Shown here piece after piece: positions 54,482 to 63,907 of a stretch of DNA of 64,000 nt. The stretch comes from Pseudomonadota bacterium (GTDB lineage: Bacteria > Pseudomonadota > Gammaproteobacteria > UBA1113). A model generated the notes under the pieces. That model saw only the letters and a program-made list of their open reading frames with translations. It was not told the DNA's origin and searched no databases. Made by a program: the position numbers and the translations under genes. The stretch is taken from the NCBI GenBank assembly GCA_021782495.1, contig JAJXUV010000004.1:62001-126000 (forward strand), in the 5' to 3' direction. How positions within the stretch are numbered: the first letter of the stretch is position 1; every line of letters begins with the position of its first letter.

Positions 54482-55909
54482 ATGAAGAATCAAGTCGCAC
54501 CTATCATTCAATTTACAATTAGAACCGATGCAGGCATAAATCAACTAGATAGTTACAATCGCACGCCTCTGCATGATGCCGCAATGAATGGCAACACAGA
54601 AAATGTAAAAGAGTTGATTCAAGCCGGTGCAGATGTAAATGCGCGAGATAACGAGGGATTTACGCCCCTTCATGAGGCAGCAATCAATGACCACATAGAG
54701 AGTTTAAAAGAATTGATTCAAGCCGGTGCAGAAGTAAATGCACGAGATAACGAGGGATTTACACCCCTTCATGAGGCAGCAAGAAATGGTCATACAGAGA
54801 GTGTAAAAAAATTGATTCGAGCTGGCGCAGAAGTAAATGTAAAGGATAACAAGTGGTACACACCTCTTTATGATGCAACAATCGAAGGCCACTCACAAAT
54901 TGTAGCAGAATTGATTAAGGCAGGCGCAGAGGTAAATGCCCGAGATAACGAGGGATTTACACCTCTTCATGAGGCAGCAATCTATGACCACATAGAGAGT
55001 GTAAAAGAATTAATTCAAGCCGGCGCAGAGGTAAATGCAAAAGATAACAACGGACGCACGCCCCTTCATGAGGCAGCAAGAAATGACCAGATAGAGAGTA
55101 TAAAAGAATTGATTCGAGCAGCTGCAGATGTAAATGCAAAAGATAACAACGGACACACGCCCCTTCATATTGCAATAAGGTATGGCAAAGCAGAAACTGC
55201 CAAAGAGTTGATTGGTGCTGGCGCAAAGTTAGATGCAAAAGCTAAAAACGGACGCACGCCCCTTCATATCGCCATAAGGTATGACAAAGCAGAAAATGTA
55301 AAAGAGTTGATTAGCGCTGGCGCAAAGTTAGATGCACAAGATAACCAGGGATTTACGCCGCTGCATTATGCAGTAATGAATGATTCCACAAATAATCTAA
55401 AAACGTTGATTGAAGCTGGCGCAAATTTAAATGCACGAGATAACGAGGGATTCACGCCTCTCCATGAGGCAGCAATCTATAACCGCATAGAGAGTGTAAA
55501 AGAATTAATTCAAGCCGGCGCAGAGGTAAATGCAAAGGATAAAGACGGGCGCACGCCTCTCCATCTCACAGCACATTTTGGCAGCTTATCAGCTGTAACA
55601 GAATTGATTAAAGCAGGCTCAAGTCTACGTATACAAGATAAAGCTGGATGCACGCCCCTCCATTATGCTGCAAGTAGAGGCGACCCGAAAATTATAGAAG
55701 AATTGATTAAGGCAGGTGCAGATGTAAATCAAAAAAATAATATTGGAATCGCACCTATTGAAATCCAAGAAGTAAAAGAAATTTGGTTTACTATCCCACG
55801 CCAACGCTCAAGCTTGAACTCCAGCCAGAGCCTATTTCCTCCTTTACCGAAAAATAAAGGTATCGACAATTCCCAAGGCGGACACCCACCTCAAGCAAAG
55901 AGCCGCTAA
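54482..55909 (+). CDS. Ankyrin-repeat protein, about 13 near-uniform repeats
   Basis: 475 aa. Ankyrin repeats of exactly 33 residues run from about residue 18 to 425, many nearly identical (DNEGFTPLHEAA, then ELIQAGAEVNA). The short tail is Pro/Ser/Gln-rich. No signal peptide or membrane segment. It stands alone on the plus strand between the ruvB and ruvA genes, which face the other way, so it is an insertion into the ruv locus. The AAGGCG upstream of ATATATG is a modest ribosome site. The regular array suggests a binding scaffold or effector; the partner is unknown. Confidence 0.9.
   Translation: MKNQVAPIIQFTIRTDAGINQLDSYNRTPLHDAAMNGNTENVKELIQAGADVNARDNEGFTPLHEAAINDHIESLKELIQAGAEVNARDNEGFTPLHEAARNGHTESVKKLIRAGAEVNVKDNKWYTPLYDATIEGHSQIVAELIKAGAEVNARDNEGFTPLHEAAIYDHIESVKELIQAGAEVNAKDNNGRTPLHEAARNDQIESIKELIRAAADVNAKDNNGHTPLHIAIRYGKAETAKELIGAGAKLDAKAKNGRTPLHIAIRYDKAENVKELISAGAKLDAQDNQGFTPLHYAVMNDSTNNLKTLIEAGANLNARDNEGFTPLHEAAIYNRIESVKELIQAGAEVNAKDKDGRTPLHLTAHFGSLSAVTELIKAGSSLRIQDKAGCTPLHYAASRGDPKIIEELIKAGADVNQKNNIGIAPIEIQEVKEIWFTIPRQRSSLNSSQSLFPPLPKNKGIDNSQGGHPPQAKSR
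54540..55770. repeat. 99-bp repeat array coding ankyrin units
   Basis: Tandem 99-bp units matching the 33-residue ankyrin period. Several units (around 54640, 54740, 54940 and 55430) share long identical stretches, showing recent unit duplication or gene conversion. Confidence 0.85.
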
Positions 55910-56073
55910 TAAAACCGATCCGCTTTTTAACATTTTGAAAAGCAGATAAAAAATGGAAGCGACGGCAATTAAGCAAAATAAGAATCAGAAAGCATTTACT
56001 TGCTTCATATTTTTGCCTAAGATCTGTAGAATGGTCTTTTCACAATGACGGTGCAGCAACAACTTTGAGGGCA

Positions 56074-56685
56074 CTACAAAATCTGCAAAGCTTTACGTAA
56101 TAAATCTTCGGCGGTTAATCCTTCGTAGGGAATTTGTTTTAAAGCTTTGGACGCTTCTTGTGGTTTAAAGCCCAAAGACACCAGAGCCGCTTGGGCTTCA
56201 TCCACCACTTGTTTTTTGGGACTATCCGCTAAATGGAGATTCTCCGCAATACCCAGTTCCCATTCGTCTAATTTATCTGCCATTTCAATTAACAGACGTT
56301 CCGCGGTTTTTTTTCCAATGCCTGGCAAACGTATTAAACGACTAATATCATTGCTGTGGATCGCATTGACAAAATCACGGGTATCTATACTGGATAAAAT
56401 CGTTAAAGCTGATTTGGGACCGATGCCATTGACCTTAATTAAATGGCGAAACAAAGCGCGCTCTTGTTTGTCGGCAAAACCAAACAAAGTGTGAGCATCT
56501 TCTCGCACGGCCAAATGGGTAAATAAAATGACTTCATGACCGATTTCAGGCAAGCGATAACAGGTAGACAAAGGCGCCTTCAGATCGTAAGCCACCCCCT
56601 GAACATCGATTAAAATATCTGGCGCTTGAATTTCCAACAAAATCCCTCGCAATCGTCCTATCATATTTATTATTCTCCTCAGCAA
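56074..56685 (-). CDS. ruvA: Holliday junction protein RuvA
   Basis: 203 aa, normal length. The N-terminal OB-fold (MIGRLRGILLE) and two helix-hairpin-helix motifs (FRHLIKVNGIGPKSALTIL, IRLPGIGKKTAERLLIEM) are clear; the C-terminal domain III binds RuvB. The likely start is the Met of MIGRLRG, seven codons in (56664). It follows ruvC with a 221-bp gap filled by a repeat and a GC-rich patch. Confidence 0.96.
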   Translation of the reverse strand: MLRRIINMIGRLRGILLEIQAPDILIDVQGVAYDLKAPLSTCYRLPEIGHEVILFTHLAVREDAHTLFGFADKQERALFRHLIKVNGIGPKSALTILSSIDTRDFVNAIHSNDISRLIRLPGIGKKTAERLLIEMADKLDEWELGIAENLHLADSPKKQVVDEAQAALVSLGFKPQEASKALKQIPYEGLTAEDLLRKALQIL

Positions 56686-56725
56686 TAAAATTAAATTTTA
56701 TGTCCGTATCAAGATTGCCACATGC

Positions 56726-56774
56726 GGGTGGTTTCTCGCTCCGAACCACCGCTCCCTCACGGTCGCGGCTCGGT
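56726..56774. repeat. GAGCCGCGACC-family half element
   Basis: One long arm of the MITE-like form (GGTTTCTCGCTCCGAACCAC through GGCTCGGT) without its partner, between ruvA and ruvC. Confidence 0.85.
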
Positions 56775-56799
56775 AAATACGATTGTTATCCAAGGTGTC

Positions 56800-56906
56800 A
56801 CGATGAACACGATGCTTATTGCGGTGATGGAGCCCCCGGCGCGCGCAGGCACGAGCACGACGGGGAGAATCACCGGGCAGGGCCCCGCGAACTCGATCTC
56901 GAAATT
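56800..56906 (+). other. GC-rich foreign patch, possible DJ-1/PfpI gene relic
   Basis: About 100 bases with much higher GC than the surroundings, directly against the ruvC stop codon. The plus frame from 56803 codes 35 residues ending [15 protein letters not shown], which resembles the C-terminal (I)TxxGP-x-(S/T)-x-x-F segment of DJ-1/PfpI-like proteins. Too short to prove; not called as a gene. Confidence 0.35.
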
Positions 56907-57395
56907 CTAAGAGCGCTCCGATAGAATTCCGCGCACAGAACGACAATTCGCATGACACAAAGCAATCGCCAAAGCATCCGCGGCATCGCTGGCCAATTTC
57001 CCTTTTAAGCCTAAAATCTGTTTCACCATATGCTGTATTTGCGTTTTTTCAGCCGCACCATAACCCACTATGGCTTGTTTCACTTGACGCGGCGCGTATT
57101 CGTGTACTGGCAAATTCACGGCCACAATGGCGGCGCCTCTGGCTTGCCCTAATTTTAAAGCAGAATTGGCATTTTTATGCATAAACACTTGTTCAATCGC
57201 AAACTCGTTGGGTTGGTATCGCACGATGATTTCCCGCACCCCGTCGTAGATTTGCTGCAAACGCATGACCCAATTGTCTGCCACAGTACGAATGCAACCA
57301 CTGCCTAAGTAATGGTATTGATTGCGCGTACACTCGATCACGCCATAACCGGTCGTCCTGGAGCCGGGATCGATGCCTACAATGCGAAGCGTCAA
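56907..57395 (-). CDS. ruvC: Holliday junction resolvase RuvC
   Basis: 162 aa. The catalytic acids are visible: Asp8 in [12 protein letters not shown], Glu68 in the FAIEQVFMH region, and the C-terminal [12 protein letters not shown] pair. It cuts Holliday junctions bound by RuvAB. The start overlaps the yebC stop by 4 bp. The last residues ([10 protein letters not shown]) run into the GC-rich patch, so the native end may be altered. Confidence 0.96.
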   Translation of the reverse strand: MTLRIVGIDPGSRTTGYGVIECTRNQYHYLGSGCIRTVADNWVMRLQQIYDGVREIIVRYQPNEFAIEQVFMHKNANSALKLGQARGAAIVAVNLPVHEYAPRQVKQAIVGYGAAEKTQIQHMVKQILGLKGKLASDAADALAIALCHANCRSVRGILSERS

Positions 57396-58141
57396 AGTGA
57401 CAATTGCTCCAAAATTTCATCCGGAATGTTGGCATTGGAATACACTTCTTGTACATCGTCCAATTCTTCCAACATGTCTAACAAACGAAGCATCTTTTCT
57501 GCATCATCTCGGTTTAAAGTCACTTCCACACTCGGCAAAAAAGACACTTCAGCCGATTCGCTGTTAAAGCCTTTGCTTGTAAACAATTCTTTTAAATTTA
57601 AAAAATCTTCGGGGACGGTGAACACTTGAATATTGCCTTCCGTGTCATTGTTCACATCCACAGCGCCGCCTTCTAAAGCCAAATTCATGATGGCATCTTC
57701 GTCAGCGCCTTTTGAAAAGAGAATTAAACCTTGCTTTTTAAACAAATAACTGACTGAACCATCTGTGCCTAAATTACCACCACATTTGGTAAAAGCATGA
57801 CGCACATTGGACACCGTACGATTGCGATTGTCTGTCAAGCATTCGACCATCACGGCAACGCCATTCGGACCATAACCTTCGTAGAAAATTTCTTCTAAAT
57901 TATCAGCCTCTTCTTCGCCGCAACCGCGTTTAATGGCTCTTTGCACGGTATCTTTCGGCATATTTTGCGAAAATGCTTTGTCCATCGCCAATCGTAATCG
58001 TGGATTGCTATTGGCATCGCCGCCACCCATGCGCGCCGCAATGGTCAATTCTCGAATGAGTTTGGTGAAGACTTTACCGCGCTTCGCATCTTCTTTGGAT
58101 TTTTTATGCTTGATATTCGCCCATTTACTATGCCCGGCCAT
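57392..58141 (-). CDS. yebC: YebC/PmpR family protein
   Basis: 249 aa. [21 protein letters not shown] (in part) at the N-terminus is diagnostic. Family members act as transcription regulators or, as recently shown for relatives, relieve ribosome stalling at proline stretches. It sits between aspS (4-bp gap) and ruvC (overlap), the standard gammaproteobacterial order. Confidence 0.97.
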   Translation of the reverse strand: MAGHSKWANIKHKKSKEDAKRGKVFTKLIRELTIAARMGGGDANSNPRLRLAMDKAFSQNMPKDTVQRAIKRGCGEEEADNLEEIFYEGYGPNGVAVMVECLTDNRNRTVSNVRHAFTKCGGNLGTDGSVSYLFKKQGLILFSKGADEDAIMNLALEGGAVDVNNDTEGNIQVFTVPEDFLNLKELFTSKGFNSESAEVSFLPSVEVTLNRDDAEKMLRLLDMLEELDDVQEVYSNANIPDEILEQLSL

Positions 58142-58145
58142 TTCA

Positions 58146-59909
58146 CTACCTCTTAGACAATTGTATGTGTAATTCTTTCAATTGTGCGGGATCGGCCACT
58201 GAGGGTGCTTCGGTCAACGGACAACTCGCACTTTGGGTTTTGGGAAAAGCAATCACATCGCGTATGGAAGTGCAGCCTGTCATCAACATGACAATTCTAT
58301 CCATTCCAAAAGCGATCCCGCCATGCGGAGGACAACCATATTTTAAGGCTTCTAAGAAAAAGCCGAATTTTTGGTTTGCTTTTTCCTCGGTTAAGGATAA
58401 CAATTCAAACACCGTTTGTTGCATTTCCTTGCTATGAATGCGAATCGAACCGCCGCCTAATTCAAAGCCATTTAAAACCATGTCATAAGCGCGCGATACC
58501 GCTGCTAAAGGCGCGGCTTTTAATTCCGTTATCGATTCTGTTTTGGGTGAAGTAAAAGGATGGTGTAAGGGTTGCAACTGCCCTTCATCGTTTTCTTCAA
58601 ACATGGGAAAATCAATGACCCACAAAGGAGCCCAAGTGCTAGTCAATAAATTTAAATCATGGCCCAACTGAATTCGCAAAGCGCCCATAGCATCATTCAC
58701 GATTTTGTCTTTACTTGCCGCAAAAAAGATGACATCGTTATTTTGCGCTGCTACCCGTTCTAAAATAGCTGCAATGATCTCGGGCGTTAAAAATTTCGCG
58801 ATGGGCGATTGCACGCCCTCGCTGCCTGCTGCCAAATCATTGACCTTCATGTAAGCCAAACCTTTTAAGCCGTATTGCCCGACAAAGGCCGCGTAATCGT
58901 CTAATTGTTTGCGCGATAGAGGGATGCCGTTCGGCAAACGAAGCGCCACGACACGATGCTCTTTTTGCTTCGCCACATCGCTGAATACTTTGAATTCAGA
59001 GTCCCGAACTAAATCGGCAATATCGACCAATTCTAAGGGAATGCGCAAATCGGGTTTATCGCTGGCGAAACGTCGCATCGCTTCGGCATACGTCATACGG
59101 GGGAAAGGTTGAGGCAAATCGACATTCAACACTTTTTTGAATAAAGCGACTATCCATTGTTCAGTCCATTGTTGAATAATCGATTCATCGATAAAAGAAG
59201 CCTCAATATCCAATTGGGTGAATTCAGGTTGACGATCGGCCCGCAAATCCTCGTCTCTAAAACAACGCACAATTTGATAATAGCGATCGCAGCCCGACAA
59301 CATCAACAATTGTTTAAACAATTGTGGCGATTGCGGCAAAGCGAAAAAATGGCCTGGATGTGTTCGACTCGGCACCAAATAATCGCGCGCGCCTTCAGGG
59401 GTTGCTTTGATCAGCATCGGGGTTTCTACATCCAGAAAACCCAATTCGTCGAAATAACGGCGCGTAAATCGCACCACTTCGGCTCTTAATTGAAAGCGTT
59501 TTAAAACTTCTGGACGACGAATGTCCATATACCGGTATTTTAAGCGCGCTTCTTCGCCCACATTGGGATCGTCTAAGGGAAAGGGCGGCGTTTCCGAAGT
59601 GCTAAAAATAGTTAAATCTTCGGCGCGCACTTCTACCTTTCCGCTGGCTAAATTGGGATTTAATTTATCCTCGGGTCTTGCCCGCACTTTGCCTTGGACT
59701 TGCAAGACAAATTCACAACGCAATTGTGAGGCTTGTTCAAATAATGCACCAATTTCGGGTTCGAATAAGACTTGTAAAAGTCCCGTTTTATCCCGCAAAT
59801 CGATGAAAATAATGCCGCCATGATCGCGACGTCGGTGAACCCAACCGCACACTTGTACCGATTGACCAATAAGTTGTTCATTTATTTGCCCGCAATAATG
59901 GCTGCGCAT
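58146..59909 (-). CDS. aspS: Aspartyl-tRNA synthetase
   Basis: 587 aa, class II synthetase of bacterial type. The N-terminal OB anticodon domain ([21 protein letters not shown]), motif 2 ([18 protein letters not shown]), the GAD insertion and motif 3 ([15 protein letters not shown]) are all present. Whether it discriminates tRNA-Asn cannot be told from sequence alone. Confidence 0.98.
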   Translation of the reverse strand: MRSHYCGQINEQLIGQSVQVCGWVHRRRDHGGIIFIDLRDKTGLLQVLFEPEIGALFEQASQLRCEFVLQVQGKVRARPEDKLNPNLASGKVEVRAEDLTIFSTSETPPFPLDDPNVGEEARLKYRYMDIRRPEVLKRFQLRAEVVRFTRRYFDELGFLDVETPMLIKATPEGARDYLVPSRTHPGHFFALPQSPQLFKQLLMLSGCDRYYQIVRCFRDEDLRADRQPEFTQLDIEASFIDESIIQQWTEQWIVALFKKVLNVDLPQPFPRMTYAEAMRRFASDKPDLRIPLELVDIADLVRDSEFKVFSDVAKQKEHRVVALRLPNGIPLSRKQLDDYAAFVGQYGLKGLAYMKVNDLAAGSEGVQSPIAKFLTPEIIAAILERVAAQNNDVIFFAASKDKIVNDAMGALRIQLGHDLNLLTSTWAPLWVIDFPMFEENDEGQLQPLHHPFTSPKTESITELKAAPLAAVSRAYDMVLNGFELGGGSIRIHSKEMQQTVFELLSLTEEKANQKFGFFLEALKYGCPPHGGIAFGMDRIVMLMTGCTSIRDVIAFPKTQSASCPLTEAPSVADPAQLKELHIQLSKR

Positions 59910-59980
59910 GTTTTTATCCTAATGAGAAAATAGGAAGTTTACCTTAAATAAGGTTAAAAAACCAAGTATAAATGCGAATT

Positions 59981-60613
59981 TTATACTGAGCCGTGATTGG
60001 GTGGACGGTTCGGCTGTATAACCCCCAAAGAAATCACCATTTTGAGGGCTTCTTCGACGGAAATAGACATTTCTTTGACTTCAGCGACAGGAACGATCAA
60101 TAAAAACCCAGAAGTCGGATTAGGGGTGGTGGGAATGAAGACCATGACGTGATTTTCGGGTAAATGCGTTTGTCCTACAGCAAAATTCTCCGAAGTTTGG
60201 AAAGCAATGCTCCACATATCGCGTCGAGGATACTCCACCAACACGACTTTTTTGAAGGAATTTCCCCCGGGTTCCAGGAAAGATTGGGTCACTTGTTTGA
60301 CACTGCTGTAGACATTGCGAACCAAAGGCACTCGGTGTATCACCTGTTCCCACAGGGTAAACAATTTTCGGCCAAAAAAGTTAGCCGCCAAAATACCCGT
60401 TGCTAAAACAATAACGATACTGAGGATAACACCGAAACCTGGGACATTAAAGCCCAACCAAGCTTGGGGCATGGCTTTAGCGGGTAAGAGTAAAGAGACT
60501 TGGTCCAATAAAGTGACAATAAAATGCACCACCCAAACGGTGGCCAGTATGGGAAGCCAAATCAATAAACCGGCTAAAAAATACCGCCGCAGACCGGCTT
60601 TGACTCTACTCAT
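59981..60613 (-). CDS. DUF502 family membrane protein
   Basis: 210 aa. Two membrane helices (about 12-33 and 55-80) precede a soluble domain with IPLVRNVYSSVKQVTQSFL and VFIPTTPNPTSGFLLIVP, the DUF502 signatures. Function unknown. It overlaps the FmdB-type gene by 8 bp and precedes aspS, a conserved neighbourhood. Confidence 0.92.
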   Translation of the reverse strand: MSRVKAGLRRYFLAGLLIWLPILATVWVVHFIVTLLDQVSLLLPAKAMPQAWLGFNVPGFGVILSIVIVLATGILAANFFGRKLFTLWEQVIHRVPLVRNVYSSVKQVTQSFLEPGGNSFKKVVLVEYPRRDMWSIAFQTSENFAVGQTHLPENHVMVFIPTTPNPTSGFLLIVPVAEVKEMSISVEEALKMVISLGVIQPNRPPNHGSV

Positions 60614-60857
60614 CGCCAGAGCCTTCTTTCTTTTTAGGTTCCGATTCGCTTTTATTTTCGCTAGGCGCGCCCTTCTTTTGTTTAAAATCGGTTTCGTACC
60701 AACCTGTCCCTTTCAACTGAAACATCGGGGCACTCATCATTTTTTCCAAACTGAGTTCCTGACATTGCGGACATTGGCTCAACGGTTCATCCGACAAACC
60801 TTGCAAGGCGTCGAAGCAATGACCACATTTTTTGCAACAATATTCGTAAACGGGCAT
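60606..60857 (-). CDS. FmdB-type zinc-ribbon protein
   Basis: 83 aa. MPVYEYCCKKCGHCFD begins a zinc ribbon closed by CPQC near residue 36, which matches the FmdB regulatory-protein family (zinc-binding, role unsettled). The C-terminus is a Lys/Ser/Glu-rich tail. Coupled to the DUF502 gene by overlap. Confidence 0.93.
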   Translation of the reverse strand: MPVYEYCCKKCGHCFDALQGLSDEPLSQCPQCQELSLEKMMSAPMFQLKGTGWYETDFKQKKGAPSENKSESEPKKKEGSGDE

Positions 60858-60919
60858 AGTGTCCTCTTTAATAAATTTCTTTTGCTATGAATGGGGTTAT
60901 GCATTCAAAAAATCAAGGC

Positions 60920-62116
60920 CTAAATGCTACGGCCTACCGCAATACCCCAATCCACTTTCAGATCGTCTAAGCCTTTCTCCAAGCTTGCGGAAATGGCTTG
61001 ATTCTCCAAATGCTGTATATCTGACTGAATACCAGGATAATACAGCGCTTCCATGAGATCGTACAAAGTCAGCTGATTTAAATCCACCGTCAATTTTATT
61101 TTCTTATTGAAGCAAGCAATAATTCCCGCTTTTTCCAATCGCTCTTCTAAGGTTCGACTATCCTGAAATTCATCCGGCGGCGCTTCTTTCAACCAAATGT
61201 CGTAGTTATAAGAATGGTGATTGTCGTGTAACATTTTCAATAAGCGCAAAGCCCTCGACAAAGTGCTCTGTTGTCTTTGTGCTAAAGAAGTTCGCCAATA
61301 AGGCAAAATTTGCAACAATTCAGCGCCCCAGAGCACAATGACCCAGGACAAATATAGCCATAATAAAAATATGGGAATGGCTGCCAAAGCGCCATACACT
61401 AAAGTGTAAATCGAAAAACGATCGATGTAAAAAGCAAAACCTTGTCTGGCCAATTCAAATAATAAAGCTGCCACAATGCCTGCTGTCAAACAATATTTAA
61501 AAGGCGAAAGGCGATTCGGTAATAAGCGGTACAAGAGGCTAAACCACAAAGCACTGAGGATGAATACAATCCCTGAAGTAAAGTATTTTTCAGCGATGGT
61601 CGAATCCGAGCTCGTCAGCCCAACCCAAGAAACGACGTACGAAAGTGATAAAATACAGGTTCCCAGTAATAAAGGCGCTAAGGTTAAAATCCCCCAATAT
61701 AAAAAAAAGCCTTCTATAAAATGGCGCGATTTTTTAATCCGCCATATGGCATTAAAAGCATTTTCAATGCTAAACAAGACAAAAATCGCCGTGACCAACA
61801 AAGAAATGATCCCTAACCAAGACAATTGAACGGTTTTTTTGACCCATAAATTCAGTTGGGTCTGAATGACTTCTCCCGTGGAAGGAACAAAGTGCGCAAA
61901 AATAAAATTCTGCGCTTTGTCTCCCAATACAGCAAATTGCGGGAAAATGGTAAAGACCACCAAAGCAACCATCATCAAAGGAACAATGGCTAATAATGTG
62001 GTAAAAGTCAATTCCGCTGCGCGAGACAAGCAGTTATCAGACAAAAAACGGCGAAAAATGCATGCAAGGTTATACAATTGTAAGTGAAAATAGCGCAATA
62101 TAATCTCCTGCTCCAA
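60920..62116 (-). CDS. YihY/BrkB family inner-membrane protein
   Basis: 398 aa. Six predicted membrane helices in the first 280 residues, with RAAELTFTTLLAIVPLMMVAL at the start and GALAAIPIFLLWLYLSWVIVLWGAEL near residue 245 as family signatures (each cited in part). The C-terminal cytosolic part is winged-helix-like. Long annotated as RNase BN in error; the true role is unknown. A degenerate repeat touches its start. Confidence 0.92.
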   Translation of the reverse strand: MEQEIILRYFHLQLYNLACIFRRFLSDNCLSRAAELTFTTLLAIVPLMMVALVVFTIFPQFAVLGDKAQNFIFAHFVPSTGEVIQTQLNLWVKKTVQLSWLGIISLLVTAIFVLFSIENAFNAIWRIKKSRHFIEGFFLYWGILTLAPLLLGTCILSLSYVVSWVGLTSSDSTIAEKYFTSGIVFILSALWFSLLYRLLPNRLSPFKYCLTAGIVAALLFELARQGFAFYIDRFSIYTLVYGALAAIPIFLLWLYLSWVIVLWGAELLQILPYWRTSLAQRQQSTLSRALRLLKMLHDNHHSYNYDIWLKEAPPDEFQDSRTLEERLEKAGIIACFNKKIKLTVDLNQLTLYDLMEALYYPGIQSDIQHLENQAISASLEKGLDDLKVDWGIAVGRSI

Positions 62117-62148
62117 CCGAGCCGTGATCGTTAAGAAGCAGCTCGGTT
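62115..62148. repeat. Degenerate GAGCCGCGACC-family hairpin
   Basis: AACCGAGC and GCTCGGTT arms flank an 18-base diverged core between the yihY-type gene and the small acidic protein gene. It could also act as a weak processing hairpin. Confidence 0.6.
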
Positions 62149-62374
62149 AAAATACTTCTAGATCTGGATCGTATAAATCCTTTTCTAACATAGCATGCCG
62201 TCTGTCTTCTAAATATTTATCCAGCAACAAACGAGTTTTGCGTTCGCGGGTTTTCAAAAGCCGCCCTTTGGTTTCTTCAAATTTTTCTTCAATACTTTCA
62301 AAAAATTGTTCTTCTTCATCATAATCTAAGTGTTTATCCACACTTAAGTCATGCTGATAGGGGTAAGAAGCCAT
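62147..62374 (-). CDS. Small charged conserved-type protein, unknown function
   Basis: 75 aa from the ATG at 62374, preferred over the GTG at 62383 because AAGGAG lies 8 bases before the ATG. Highly charged and helical (EEEQFFESIEEKFEET, RERKTRLLLDKYLEDRR), with no membrane segment. Not recognised. It lies 76 bp downstream of icd. The stop codon borders the repeat at 62115-62148. Confidence 0.7.
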   Translation of the reverse strand: MASYPYQHDLSVDKHLDYDEEEQFFESIEEKFEETKGRLLKTRERKTRLLLDKYLEDRRHAMLEKDLYDPDLEVF

Positions 62375-62450
62375 GATCTTCACTCCTTATTTTTACTTAA
62401 GTATAGTTCAAATAATAAGCAGATCAAGGTTTCCTAAGGCTTTCAAGACC

Positions 62451-63707
62451 TTACATATGTTGACAGATCTTTTCCCCAAATTCAGAGCTAGACACTAAGG
62501 TCGCCCCTTCTAATAAACGCGCAAAATCATAAGTGACGTGTTTGCTGCGAATGGCACCTTCCATGCCTTTGACCACCAAATCCGCGGCTTTGTCCCAACC
62601 TAAATAACGCAACATCATTTCTGCAGACAAAATCAAAGAACCTGGATTCACTTTATCCTGTCCAGCGTATTTCGGCGCTGTGCCATGTGTTGCTTCAAAA
62701 ATGGCAGTCTCATTACCGATATTGGCGCCAGGTGCAATCCCTATTCCCCCGACCTGCGCAGCTAGGGCATCTGAGATGTAATCCCCATTTAAATTTAAGG
62801 TGGCAATCACACTGTATTCCTCGGGTCTTAATAAAATTTGCTGCAAGAAAGCATCGGCAATCACGTCTTTAATGACAATCGTTTTTCCGGTTTTGGGATT
62901 TTGAATGCTGTGCCAAGGACCACCATCTATAGGCTTTGCACCAAATTCACTTACGGCCAAAGCATAACCCCAATCTCGAAATCCCCCTTCAGTGTATTTC
63001 ATGATATTGCCTTTGTGCACGAGCGTTACCGAAGGTTTGTCTTGTGCGATGGCATATTCGATGGCTTGTCGAACCAACCGCTGTGTACCCGCCATAGAAA
63101 CCGGTTTGATACCAATGCCACAATCCTCAGGAAAACGAATTTTTTTAACGTGCATTTCATTTTGTAAAAAGGCAATGACTTTTTTCGCCTCAGTTGTTCC
63201 TGCTTGCCATTCAATGCCCGCATAGATATCTTCAGAATTTTCACGGAAAATCACCATATCGACTTTATTGGGTTCTTTGACAGGACTGGGAACGCCTTGA
63301 AAATAACGAATCGGGCGCAAACACACGTACAAATCTAATTCTTGTCGCAAAGCCACATTGAGTGAACGGATCCCGCCACCCACTGGCGTACTCAAAGGCC
63401 CTTTAATCGCCACCTTAAATTCTCGAATCGCTTTTAAACTTTCTTCTGGCAAATACTGTTCTGTTCCATAGACTTTTTGCGCCTTATCGCCGGCATAAAT
63501 TTCCATCCAAGCAATCGATTTCTCCCCACCGTAAGCTTTTTGAACTGCCTGATCCACCACTCGCCGCATCACCGGTGTAATATCCACCCCAATCCCATCC
63601 CCCTCTATAAAGGGAATAATAGGACGATTCGGCACAGAAAGATGCTCTTTAGTGTCCTTATGAATCACTTGGCCATCACTTGGCACTTGAATACGTTGAT
63701 AAGACAT
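62451..63707 (-). CDS. icd: NADP-dependent isocitrate dehydrogenase
   Basis: 418 aa (E. coli 416). It makes 2-oxoglutarate and NADPH in the TCA cycle. The substrate-site Ser in the [21 protein letters not shown] region (in part), the active Tyr, [12 protein letters not shown], and the cofactor motif [17 protein letters not shown] are present. The His-Gly-Thr-Ala-Pro-Lys-Tyr pattern fits NADP preference. Ribosome site AAGGGG before the ATG. Confidence 0.97.
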   Translation of the reverse strand: MSYQRIQVPSDGQVIHKDTKEHLSVPNRPIIPFIEGDGIGVDITPVMRRVVDQAVQKAYGGEKSIAWMEIYAGDKAQKVYGTEQYLPEESLKAIREFKVAIKGPLSTPVGGGIRSLNVALRQELDLYVCLRPIRYFQGVPSPVKEPNKVDMVIFRENSEDIYAGIEWQAGTTEAKKVIAFLQNEMHVKKIRFPEDCGIGIKPVSMAGTQRLVRQAIEYAIAQDKPSVTLVHKGNIMKYTEGGFRDWGYALAVSEFGAKPIDGGPWHSIQNPKTGKTIVIKDVIADAFLQQILLRPEEYSVIATLNLNGDYISDALAAQVGGIGIAPGANIGNETAIFEATHGTAPKYAGQDKVNPGSLILSAEMMLRYLGWDKAADLVVKGMEGAIRSKHVTYDFARLLEGATLVSSSEFGEKICQHM

Positions 63708-63750
63708 ACAAACCCCTTATGTATACTGTCACAATTGCCAGGTAATTTCT

Positions 63751-63907
63751 AACCGAGCCACGACCCTAGGAAGCGGTGGTTCGGAGCGAAAAACCATCAC
63801 TATGATGTCCGTTCTCGAACAGTTTGTTTTTTCATTTGAAATTACCGTTTTCTCGTAGCCGTGATTTCTTACTTCAAACCACCGCTCCCTAAGGGTCGCG
63901 GCTCGGT
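63751..63907. repeat. GAGCCGCGACC-family element, MITE-like form
   Basis: 157 bp with about 40-bp imperfect terminal inverted repeats (AACCGAGCC and GGCTCGGTT ends) and a unique AT-rich core, in the promoter region of icd. Same design as 31124-31265. Confidence 0.88.

Noticed and set aside
56803-56910. 35-codon frame read as a possible small secreted or RiPP peptide
   Set aside because: No ribosome site, no maturation genes nearby, and the composition fits a captured gene fragment better.
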